From Chrysogorgia sp. JL179-B06 (taxonomy: Eukaryota > Cnidaria > Anthozoa > Scleralcyonacea > Chrysogorgiidae): 64,000 nt of DNA. A program made the translations under genes and the position numbers. Every line of letters starts with the position of its first letter. Within the stretch, counting starts at the first letter, position 1. The notes below the pieces were generated by a model. It was not told where the DNA came from. It worked only from the letters and a program-made list of their open reading frames with translations, and did not search any database. Below, piece by piece: positions 35,638 to 46,300 of this stretch. The stretch covers positions 1,109,753 through 1,173,752 of the forward strand of contig JAYKKM010000168.1 in assembly GCA_035772405.1 (NCBI GenBank). Direction: 5' to 3'.

Positions 35638-38600
35638 TTGACAAGTTGTCTTGTCTTGTCTTCACAAGTTGTCTTGTCTTGTCTTGACAAGTTGTCTTGT
35701 CTTGTCTTGTCTTGTCTTGACTTGTCTTGTCTTGTCTTGTCTTGTCGTGACAAGTTGTCTTGTCTTGAGAAGTTGTCTTGTCTTGACAAGTTGTCTTGTC
35801 TTGCCTTGTCTTTTCTTGTCTTGTCTTGTCTTGTCTTGTCTTGTCTTGACAAGTTGTCTTGTCTTGTCTGGTCTTGACAAGTTGTCTTGTCTTGACAAGT
35901 TGTCTTGTCTTGCCTTGTCTTTTCTTTTCTTGTCTTGTCTTGTATTGTATTGTCTTGTCTTGTTTTGACTTGTTTTGTCTTGTTTTGTTTTGTCTTGTTT
36001 TGTCTTGACAAGTTGTCTTGTCTTGACAAGTTGTCTTGTCTTGACAAGTTGTCTTGTCTTGACAAGTTGTCTTGTCTTGACAAGTTGTCTTGTCTTTTCT
36101 TGTCTTGTCTTGTCTTTTCTTGCCTTGTCTTTTCTTGTCTTGTCTTGTCTTGTCATGTCTTGTCTTGTCTTGACAAGTTGTCTTGTCTTGTCTTGTCTTG
36201 TCTAGACTTGTCCTGTCTTGTCTTGTCTTGACAAGTTTTACTGTGTTGTCTTGTCTTGTCTTGTCTTTTCTTGTGTTGTGTTGTGTTGTCTTGTGTTGCC
36301 TTGTGTTGTCTTGTGTTGTCTTGACTTGTGTTGTCTTGTCTTGTCTTGTCTTGTATTGACAACTTGTCTTGTCTTGTCTTTTCCTGTCTTGTCTTGTCTT
36401 GTTTTGTCTTGTCTTAACAACTTGTCTTGTCTTGACAACTTGTCTTGTCTTGTCTTGTCTTGTCTTTCCTTGTCTTGTCTTGTCTTGTCTTGTCTTGTCT
36501 TGTCTTATCCTGTCTTGTCTTGTCTTGTCTTGTCTTGTCTTGTCTTGTCTTGTCTTGTCTTGACTTATCTTGTCTTGTCTTGTCTTGTCTTGTCCTGTCT
36601 TGTCTTGTCTTGTCTTGACAAGTTGTCTTGTCTTGTCTTGACAATTTGTCTTGTCTTGTAAAGTTGTCTTGTCTTGTCTTGTCTTGACTTCTCTTGTCAA
36701 GTTGTCTTGTCTTGTCTTGTCTTGCGTTGTCTTTTCTTGTCTTGTCTTTACTTGTCTTGTCTTGTCTTATCTTGTCTTGTCTTGTCTTGTCTTGTCTTGT
36801 CTTGTCTTTCGTTGTCTTGTCTTGTCTTGTCTTGTCTTGTCTTGTCTTGCCTTGTCTTTTCTTGTCTTGCCTTGTCTTGTCTTGTCTTGTCTTGTTTTGT
36901 CCTGTATTGTCTTGTCTTGACAAGTTGTCTTGTGTTGTGTTTTCTTGTCTTGTCTTGTCTTGACAAGTTGTCTTGTCTTGTCTTGTCTTGTCTTGACTTC
37001 TCTTGTCAAGTTGTCTTGTCTTGTCTTGTCTTGCCTTGTCTTTTCTTGTCTTTTCTTGTCTTGTCTTTACTTGTATTGTCTTGTCTTTTCTTGTTTTGTT
37101 TTGTCTTGTCTTGTCTTGTCTTGTCTTGTCTTGTCTTGTCTTGTCTTGTCTTGACATGTCTTGTCTTGACTTCTCTTGACAAGTTGTCTTGTCTTGTCTT
37201 GACTTGACAACTTGTCTTTTCTTGTCTTGTCTTGTCTTGTCTTGTCTTGTCTTGTCTTCACTTGTCTTGTATTATCTTGTCTTGCCTTGTCTTGTCTTGT
37301 CTTGTTTTGTCCTGCATTGTCTTGTCTTGACAAGTTGTCTTGTCTTGTGTTGTGTTGTCTTGTCTTGTCTTGTATTGTCTTGTCTTGAATTGTCTTGACA
37401 AGTTGTCTTGTCTTGTCTTGTCTTGTCTTGTCTTGTCTTGTCTTGTCTTTTCTTGTCTTGTCTTGTCTTGTCTTGTCTTGTATTGTCTTGTCTTGTCTTG
37501 ACAAGTTGTCTTGTCTTGTCTTGTCTTGTCTTTTTTTGTGTTGTGTTGTGTTGTGTTGTGTTGTGTTGTCTTGTCTTGTTTTGTCTTGTCTTGTCTTGAC
37601 AAGTTGTCTTGTCTTGTCTTGACAAGTTGTCTTGTCTTGTCTTGACAAGTTGTCTTGTCTTGCCTTGTCTTGTCTTGTCTTGTCTTGACAAGTTGTCTTG
37701 TCTTGACAAGTTGTCTTGTCTTGACAAGTTGTCTTGTCTTGTCTTGTCTTGACAAGTTGTCTTGTATTGACAAGTTGTCTTGTCTTGACAAGTTGTCTTG
37801 TCTTGTCTTGTCTTGTCTTGTCTTGTCTTGACTTGTCTTGACAACTTTTCTTGTCTTGTCTTGTCTTATTTTGTCTTGTCTTGTCTTGTCTTGTCTTCAC
37901 TTGTCTTGTCTTGTCTTGTCTTGTCTTGTCTTGTCTTCACTTGTCTTGTCTTGTCTTGTCTTGTCTTGTCTTGTCTTGACTTGTCTTGACAAGTTGTCTT
38001 GTCTTGTCTTGTCTTGTCTTGTCTTGTCTTGTCTTGTCTTGTCTTGATTGTCTTGTCTTGTATTGTCTTGTCTTGTCTTGTCTTGTCTTGTCTTGTCTTG
38101 TCTTGTCTTGTCTTGTCTTGTCTTGTTTTGTCTTGTCTTGTCCTGTCTTGTCTTGACAAGTTGTCTTGTCTTGACAAGTTGTCTTGTCTTGACAAGTTGT
38201 CTTGTCTTGTCTTGTCTTGTCTTGTCTTGTCTTGACTTGTCTTGACAACTTTTCTTGTCTTGTCTTGTCTTATTTTGTCTTGTCTTGTCTTGTCTTGTCT
38301 TGACTTGTCTTGTCTTGTCTTGTCTTGTCTTGTCTTCACTTGTCTTGTCTTGTCTGGTCTTGTCTTGTCTTGTCTTGACTTGTCTTGACAACTTGTCTTG
38401 TCTTGTCTTGTCTTGTCTTGTCTTGTCTTGTCTTGTCTTGTCTTGTCTTGTCTTGTCTTGTCTTGTCTTGTCTTGTCTTGTCTTGTCTTGTCTTGTCTTG
38501 TCTTGTCTTGTCTTGTCTTGTCTTGTCTTGTCTTGTATTGTCTTGTCTTGTCTTGTCTTGTATTGTCTTGTCTTGACTTCTCTTGACAAGTTGTCTTGTC

Positions 38601-40395
38601 TTGTCTTGTCTTGTCTTGTCTTGTCTTGTCTTGTCTTGTCTTGTCTTGTCTTGTCTTGTCTTGTCTTTTCTTGTCTTGTCTTGTATTGTCTTGTCTTGAC
38701 AAGTTGTCTTGTCTTGTCTTGTCTTGTCTTGTCTTGTCTTGTTTTGTCTTGACTTGTTCTGTCTTGTCTTGTCTTGACAAGTTTTTCTGTCTTGTCTTGT
38801 CTTGTCTTGCACGTTGTCTTGTCTTGTCTTGTCTTGACAAGTTATCTTGTCTTGTCTTGTCTTGTCTTTTCTTGCGTTTTATGTCTTGTGTTGTCTTGTG
38901 TTTTCTTGTTTTGTCTTGTCTTTTCTTACAAGTTGTCTTGTCTTGTCTTGTCTTGTCTTGTCTTCTCTTGACAAGTTGTCTTGTCTTGTCTTGTCTTTGC
39001 TTGCCTTGTCTTGTCTTATCTTGTCTTGTCTTGTCTTGCCTTGTCTTGCCTTGTCTTGTCTTGTCTTGTCTTGTATTGTCTTGTCTTGTCTTGTCTTGTC
39101 TTGTCTTCACTTGTCTTGTATTATCTTGTCTTGCCTTGCATTGTCTTGTCTTGTCTTGTTTTGTCCTGTATTGTCTTGTCTTGACAAGTTGTCTTGTCTT
39201 GTGTTGTCTTGTCTTGTCTTGTCTTGTATTGTCTTGTCTTGACTTCTCTTGACAAGTTGTCTTGTCTTGTCTTGTCTTGTCTTGTCTTGTCTTGTCTTGT
39301 CTTGTCTTGTCTTGACAAGTTGTCTTGTCTTGTCTTGTCTTGTCTTGTCTTGTCTTGTCTTGTATTGTCTTGTCTTGCCTTGCCTTGTCTTGTCTTGTCT
39401 TGTTTTGTCCTGCATTGTCTTGTCTTGACAAGTTGTCTTGTCTTGTGTTGTGTTGTCTTGTCTTGTCTTGTATTGTCTTGTCTTGACTTATCTTGACAAG
39501 TTGTCTTGTCTTGTCTTGTCTTGTTTTGTCTTGCATTGTCTTGCCTTGTCTTTTCTTGTCTTGTCTTGTCTTGTCTTGTCTTGACAAGTTTTTCTGTCTT
39601 GTCTTGTCTTGTCTTGTCTTGTCTTGTCTTGTCTTGCACGTTGTCTTGTCTTGTCTTGACAAGTTGTCTTGTCTTGTCTTGTCTTGTCTTTTATTGTGTT
39701 GTGTTGTCTTGTGTTGTCTTGTCTTGTCTTGTCTTGTCTTGTCTTGTCTTGACAAGTTGTCTTGTCTTGTCTTGACAACTTGTCTTGTCTTGACAAGTTG
39801 TCTTGTCTTGCCTTGTCTTGTCTTGTCTTGTCTTGACAAGTTGTCTTGTCTTGACAAGTTGTCTTGTCTTGACAAGTTGTCTTGTCTTGACAAGTTGTCT
39901 TGTCTTGACTTGTCTTGACAACTTTTCTTGTCTTGTCTTGTCTTATTTTGTCTTGTCTTGTCTTGTCTTGTCTTGTCTTGTCTTCACTTGTCTTGTCTTG
40001 TCTGGTCTTGTCTTGTCTTGTCTTGACTTGTCTTGAGAACTTGTCTTGTCTTGTCTTGTTTTGTCTTGTCTTGTCTTGTCTTGATTGTCTTGTCTTGTAT
40101 TGTCTTGTCTTGTCTTGTCTTGTCTTGTCTTGTCTTGTCTTGTCTTGTCTTGTCTTGTCTTGTCTTGTCTTGTCTTGTCTTGTCTTGACAAGTTGTCTTG
40201 TCTTGTCTTGTCTTGTCTTGTCTTGTCTTGTCTTGTCTTGTCTTGACAAGTTGTCTTGTCTTGTCTTGTCTTGTCTTGTCTTGTCTTGTCTTGTCTTGTC
40301 TTGACTTTTCTTGTCTTGTCTTGTCTTGTCTTGTCTTGTCTTGTCTTGTCTTGTTTTGTCCTGTATTGTCTTGTCTTGACAAGTTGTCTTGTCTT

Positions 40396-40441
40396 GTTTT
40401 GTGTTGTGTTGTGTTGTGTTGTGTTGTGTCTTGTGTTGACT
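40396..40441 (+). repeat. (TTGTG)n sub-array
   Basis: A run of TTGTG pentamers after TTGTTTTGTG, ending in GTGTC, TTGTG and TTGAC. It occupies the same place in superunit 2 as the clusters near 49408 and 59573 in units 3 and 4. Confidence 0.82.
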
Positions 40442-42599
40442 TGTCTTGTCTTGACAAGTTGTCTTGTCTGTCTTGTCTTGACAAGTTGTCTTGTCTTGAC
40501 AAGTTGTCTTGTCTTGACAAGTTGTCTTGTCTTGTCTTGTCTTGTCTTGTCTTGTCTTGTCTTGTCTTGTCTTGTCTTGTCTTGTCTTGTCTTGTTGTCT
40601 TGTCTTGACAAGTTGTCTTGTCTTGACAAGTTGTCTTGTCTTGACAAGTTGTCTTGTCTTGACAAGTTGTCTTGTCTTGACAAGTTGTCTTGTCTTGCCT
40701 TGTCTTGTCTTGTCTTGTCTTGTCTTGACTTGTCTTGTCTTGTCTTGTCTTGACAAGTTGTCTTGTCTTGACAAGTTGTCTTGTCTTGCCTTGTCTTTTC
40801 TTGCCTTGTCTTTTCTTGTCTTGTCTTGTCTTATCTTGTCTTGTCTTGTCTTGTCTTTCGTTGTCTTGTCTTGTCTTGTCTTGTCTTGTCTTGTCTTGTC
40901 TTGTCTTGTCTTGACTTGTTGTCTTGTCTTGACAAGTTGTCTTGTCTTGTCTTGACAAGTTGTCTTGTCTTGTGTGTTGTCTTGTCTTGTCTTGCCTTGT
41001 CTTTACTTGTCTTGTCTTGTCTTGTCTTGTCTTGTCTTGTCTTGTCTTGTCTTGTCTTGTCTTGACATGTCTTGTCTTGACATGTCTTGTCTTGACATGT
41101 CTTGTCTTGACTTGTCTTGACAACTTGTCTTTTCTTGTCTTGTCTTGTCTTGTCTTGTCTTGTCTTCACTTTTCTTGTCTTGTCTTGTCTTGTCTTGTCT
41201 TGTCTTGTCTTGTCTTGTTTCTTGTCCTGTATTGTCTTGTCTTGTTTTGTTTGTTGTCTTGTCTTGTCTTGTCTTGTATTGTCTTGTATTGACTTCTCTT
41301 GACAAGTTGTCTTGTCTTGTCTTGTCTTGCCTTGTCTTGTCTTGTCTTGTCTTGTCTTGTCTTGTCTTGTCTTGTCTTGTCTTGTCTTGTCTTGTCTTGT
41401 CTTGTCTTGTCTTGTCTTGTCTTGTCTTGACAAGTTGTCTTGTCTTGACAAGTTGTCTTGTCTTGACAAGTTGTCTTGTCTTGTCTTGTCTTGTCTTGTC
41501 TTGTCTTGTCTTGTCTTGTCTTGTCTTGTCTTGTCTTGTCTTGTCTTGACAAGTTGTCTTGTCTTGTCTTGACAAGTTGTCTTGTCTTGTCTTGTCTTGA
41601 CAAGTTGTCATGTCTTGACAAGTTGTCTTGTCTTGTCAAGTTGTCTTGACAAGTTGTCTTGTTTTGTCTTGTCTTGTCTTGTCTTGTCTTGTCTTGTATT
41701 GTCTTGTCTTGACTTGTCTTGTCTTGTCTTGTATTGTCTTGTCTTGTCTTGTCTTGTCTTGTCTTGTCTTGTCTTGTCTTGTCTTGTCTTGTATTGTCTT
41801 GTCTTGACTTGTCTTGACAAGTTGTCTTGTCTTGTCTTGTCTTGTCTTGTCTTGTCTTGTCTTGTCTTGTCTTGTCTTGTCTTGTCTTGTCTTGTCTTGT
41901 CTTGTCTTGTCTTGTCTTGTGTTGTCTTGTCTTGTCTTGACAAGTTGTCTTGTCTTGACAAGTTGTCTTGTCTTGACAAGTTGTCTTGTCTTGTCTTGTC
42001 TTGTCTTGTCTTGACTTGTCTTGTCTTGTCTTGTCTTGTCTTGTCTTGTCTTGACAAGTTGTCTTGTCTTGTCTTGACAAGTTGTCTTGTCTTGTCTTGT
42101 CTTGACAAGTTGTCTTGTCTTGACAAGTTGTCTTGTCTTGACAAGTTCTCTATCTTGTCTTATCTTGTCCTGTATTGTCTTGTCTTGTCTTGTCTTGTAT
42201 TGTCTTGTCTTGACTTCTCTTGACAAGTTGTCTTGTCTTGTCTTGTCTTGTCTTGTCTTGTCTTGTCTTGTCTTGTCTTGTCTTGTCTTGTATTGTCTTG
42301 TCTTGACTTCTCTTGACAAGTTGTCTTGTCTTGTCTTGTCTTGTCTTGTCTTGTCTTGTCTTGTCTTGTCTTGTCTTGTCTTGTCTTGTCTTGTCTTGTC
42401 TTGTCTTGTCTTGTCTTGTCTTGTCTTGACAAGTTGTCTTGTCTTGACAAGTTGTCTTTTCTTGACAAGTTGTCTTGTCTTGTCTTGTCTTGTCTTGTCT
42501 TGTCTTGTCTTGTCTTGTCTTGTCTTGTCTTGTCTTGTCTTGACAAGTTGTCTTGTCTTGTCTTGACAAGTTGTCTTGTCTTGTCTTGTCTTGACAAGT

Positions 42600-45500
42600 T
42601 GTCTTGTCTTGACAAGTTGTCTTGTCTTGACAAGTTGTCTATCTTGTCTTGTCTTGTCTTGTCTTGTCTTGTCTTGTCTTGTCTTGTCTTGTCTTGTCTT
42701 GTCTTGTCATGTTGTCTTGTCTTGTTTGTCTTGTCTTGTCTTGTCTTGTCTTGTTGTCTTGTCTTGTCTTGACAAGTTGTCTTGTCTTGTCTTGTCTTGT
42801 TGTCTTGTCTTGTCTTGTCTTGTCTTGTCTTGTCTTGTCTTGTCTTATCTTGTCTTGTCTTGTCTTGTCTTGTCTTGTCTTGTCTTGTCTTGTCTTGTCT
42901 TGTCTTGTCTTGTTGTCTTGTCTTGACAAGTTGTCTTGTCTTGTCTTGTCTTGTCTTGTCTTGTTGTCTTGTCTTGTCTTGTCTTGTCTTGTCTTGTCTT
43001 GTCTTGTCTTGTCTTGTCTTGTCTTGTCTTGTCTTGTCTTGTTTGTCTTGACAAGTTGTCTTGTCTTGACAAGTTGTCTTGTCTTGACAAGTTGTCTTGT
43101 CTTGACAAGTTGTCTTGTCTTGTCTTGACAAGTTGTCTTGTCTTCTTGTCTTGTCTTGTCTTGTCTTGTCTTGTCTTGACAAGTTGTCTTGTCTTGCCTT
43201 GTCTTTTCTTGTCTTGTTGTCTTGTCTTGTCTTGTCTTGTCTTGTCTTGTCTTGTCTTGTCTTGTCTTGTCTTGTCTTGTCTTGTCTTGTCTTGTCTTGT
43301 CTTGACAAGTTGTCTTGTCTTGTCTTGACAAGTTGTCTTGTCTTGTCTTGACAAGTTGTCTTGTCTTGACAAGTTGTCTTGTCTTGTCTTGTCTTGTCTT
43401 GTCTTGTCTTGTCTTGTCTTGCCTTGTCTTTTCTTGTCTTGTCTTGTCTTGTCTTGTCTTGTCTTGTCTTGACAAGTTGTCTTGTCTTGTCTTGTCTTGT
43501 CTTGTCTTGTCTAGACTTGTCCTATCTTGTCTTGACAAGTTTTACTGTCTTGTCTTGTCTTGTATTTTCTTTTCTTGTCTTGTCTTGTCTTGTCTTGTCT
43601 TGTCTTGTCTTGTCTTGTCTTGTCTTGTCTTGTCTTGTCTTGTCTTGTCTTGTCTTGACAAGTTGTCTTGTCTTGTCTTGTCTTGTCTTGACTTTGTCTT
43701 GTCTTGTCTTGACAAGTTGTCTTGTCTTGACAAGTTGTCTTGTCTTGACAAGTTGTCTTGTCTTGTCTTGTCTTGTCTTGACAAGTTGTCTTGTATTGAC
43801 AAGTTGTCTTGTCTTGTCTTGTTTTGTCTTGTCTTGTCTTGTCTTGTCTTGTCTTGTCTTGACAAGTTGTCTTGTCTTGTCTTGTATTTGTCTTGTCTTA
43901 TCTTGTCTTGTCTTGTCTTGTCTTGTCTTGTCTTGACAAGTTGTCTTGTCTTGACAAGTTGTCTTGTCTTGACAAGTTGTCTTGTCTTGACAAGTTGTCT
44001 TGTCTTGACAAGTTGTCTTGTCTTGACAAGTTGTCTAGTCTTGTCTTGTCTTGTCTTGTCTTGTCTTGTCTTGTCTTGACAAGTTGTCTTGTCTTGTCTT
44101 GTCTTGTCTTGTCTTGACAAGTTGTCTTGTCTTGTCTTGTCTTGTCTTGACAAGTTGTCTTGTCTTGTCTTGTCTTGTCTTGTCTTGTCTTGTCTTGTTG
44201 TCTTGTCTTGTCTTGTCTTGTCTTGTCTTGTCTTGTTGTCTTTCTTGTCTTGTCTTGTCTTGACAAATTGTCTTGTCTTGACAAGTTGTCTTGTCTTGAC
44301 AAGTTGTCTTGTCTTGACAAGTTGTCTTGTCTTGACAAGTTGTCTTGTCTTGACAAGTTGTCTTGTCTTGTCTTGTCTTGTCTTGTCTTGTCTTGTCTTG
44401 TCTTGTCTTGTCTTGTTTGTCTTGTCTTGTCTTGACAAGTTGTCTTGTCTTGTCTTGTCTTGTCTTGTCTTGTCTTGTCTTGTCTTGTCTTGTCTTCACT
44501 TGTCTTGTCTTGTTGTCTTGTCTTGTCTTGTCTTGTCTTGTCTTGTCTTGTCTTGTCTTGTCTTGTCTTGTCTTGTCTTGTCTTGTCTTGTTTTGTCTTG
44601 TCTTGTCTTGTCTTGTCTTGTCTTGACATGTCTTGTCTTGTCTTGACAAGTTGTCTTGTCTTGTCTTGTCTTGTCTTGCCTTGTCTTGTCTTGTCTTGTC
44701 TTGTATTGTCTTGTCTTGTCTTGTCTTGTCTTGTCTTGTCTTGTCTTGTCTTGTCTTGCTTGTCTTGTCTTGTCTTGTCTTGACAAGTTGTCTTGTCTTG
44801 TCTTGTCTTGTCTTGACAAGTTGTCTTGTCTTGACAAGTTGTCTTGTCTTGTCTTGTCTTGTCTTGACAAGTTGTCTTGTCTTGACAAGTTGTCTTGTCT
44901 TGTCTTGTCTTGTCTTGTCTTGTCTTGTCTTGTCTTGTCTTGTCTTGTCTTGACAAGTTGTCTTGTCTTGTCTTGTCTTGTCTTGTCTTGTCTTGTCTTG
45001 TCTTGTCTTGTCTTGTCTTGTCTTGTCTTGTCTTGTCTTGTCTTGTCTTGTCTTGTCTTGTCTTGTCTTGTCTTGTCTTGTCTTGACTTGTCTTGACTTG
45101 TCTTATCTTGAGTTGTCTTGACAAGTTGTCTTGTCTTGTCTTGTCTTGTCTTGTCTTGTCTTGTCTTGTCTTGTCTTGTCTTGTCTTGTCTTGTCTTGTC
45201 TTGTCTTGTTGTCTTGTCTTGTCTTGTCTTGTCTTGTCTTGTCTTGTCTTGTCTTGTCTTGACAAGTTGTCTTGTCTTGTCTTGACAAGTTGTCTTGTTG
45301 TCTTGTCTTGTCTTGTCTTGACAAGTTGTCTTGTCTTGACAAGTTGTCTTGTCTTGTCTTGTCTTGTCTTGTCTTGTCTTGTCTTGTCTTGTCTTGTCTT
45401 GACAAGTTGTCTTGTCTTGTCTTGACAAGTTGTCTTGTCTTGTCTTGACAAGTTGTCTTGTCTTGTCTTGTCTTGTCTTGTCTTGTCTTGTCTTGTCTTG

Positions 45501-46300
45501 TCTTGTCTTGTCTTGTCTTGTCTTGTCTTGACAAGTTGTCTTGTCTTGTCTTGTCTTGACCTTGTCTTGTCTTGTCTTGTCTTGTCTTGTCTTGTCTTGT
45601 CTTGTCTTGTTGTCTTGTCTTGACAAGTTGTCTTGTCTTGTCTTGTCTTGTCTTGTCTTGTTGTCTTGTCTTGTCCTTGTCTTGTGTTGTCTTGTCTTGA
45701 CAAGTTGTCTTGTCTTGTCTTGTCTTGTCTTGACAAGTTGTCTTGTCTTGTCTTGACAAGTTGTCTTGTCTTGTCTTGTCTTGTCTTGTCTTGTCTTGTC
45801 TTGTCTTGACAAGTTGTCTTGTCTTGTCTTGTCTTGTCTTGTCTTGTCTTGTCTTGTCTTGTCTTGTCTTGTCTTGACAAGTTGTCTTGTCTTGACTTGT
45901 CTTGTCTGACAATTTGTCTTGTCTTGACAATTTGTCTTGTCTTGACAAGTTGTCTTGTCTTGTCTTGTCTTGACAACTTGTCTTGTCTTGTCTTGTCTTG
46001 TCTTGTCTTGTCTTGTGTTCACTTGTCTTGTATTGTCTTGTCTTGCCTTGTCTTGTCTTGTCTTGTCTTGTTTTGTCCTGTCTTGTCTTGTCTTGTTTTG
46101 TCTTGTCTTGTCTTGTCTTGTCTTGTCTTGTATTGTCTTGTCTTGTCTTGACAAGTTGTCTTGTCTTGTCTTGTCTTGTCTTGTCTTGTCTTGTCTTGTC
46201 TTGTCTTGTCTTGTCTTGTCTTGCCTTGTCTTTTCTTGTCTTGTCTTGTATTGTCTTGTCTTGACAAGTTGTCTTGTCTTGTCTTGTCTTGTTGTCTTGT
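42600..46300 (+). repeat. Indel-rich pentamer tract
   Basis: One- to three-base length changes of the pentamer (TTGTTGTC, TTGTTTGTC, TTCTTGTC, TTGCTTGTC, TTGACCTTGTC, TTGTCCTTG) occur about two dozen times here, for example at 42711, 42724, 42752, 42799, 42911, 42962, 43041, 43142, 43217, 44199, 44236, 44414, 44514, 44758, 45209, 45298, 45609 and 45660. Other regions show them only sporadically. Substitution variants such as TTGCC and TTGTG are scarce here. Either a different exchange history or local assembly quality could explain it. Confidence 0.75.
43688..44620 (+). repeat. Decayed module C (inside large unit 2)
   Basis: Where other units carry GCACGTTG, this one reads CTTGACTTTGTC at about 43687. 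Three 18-mers follow (43709-43762), then TTGTATTGACAAG near 43794, GTATTTGTC near 43883, six phased 18-mers from 43933, TCTAGTCTTG near 44034, and another run of six from 44261 whose first unit reads TTGACAAATTG. CAAAAATTG and CTTTGCTT are missing. The order shows descent from module C; the right boundary is approximate. Confidence 0.6.

Larger units (their letters stand above)
29170..38808 (+). repeat. Large superunit 1 (about 9.6 kb)
   Basis: It runs from the GCACGTTG after AAGTTTTTCTGTCC (29135) to the next such landmark. Inside: CTTTGCTTGCC 29361, GCACGTTG 30041, GATTATC about 30507, GACATGTC about 31646, AAGTGGTC about 32003, module D with TTTTACTGTC about 33090, module C 33240, R 34387, GCACGTTG 34734, array K 34967, TCATCTGTTG 35601, TTTTACTGTG about 36236, GTAAAG 36658, GACTTGACAAC 37201, CAACTTTTC about 37843 and 38247. 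Superunit 3 has the same order throughout. Confidence 0.82.

Noticed and set aside
40855..40863. CTTTCGTTG resembling the start of a CENP-B box
   Set aside because: Only the TTCGTTG part matches. The required A and CGGG core bases that follow are TCTTGTC here, as at 26077, 28502, 49891 and 60045.
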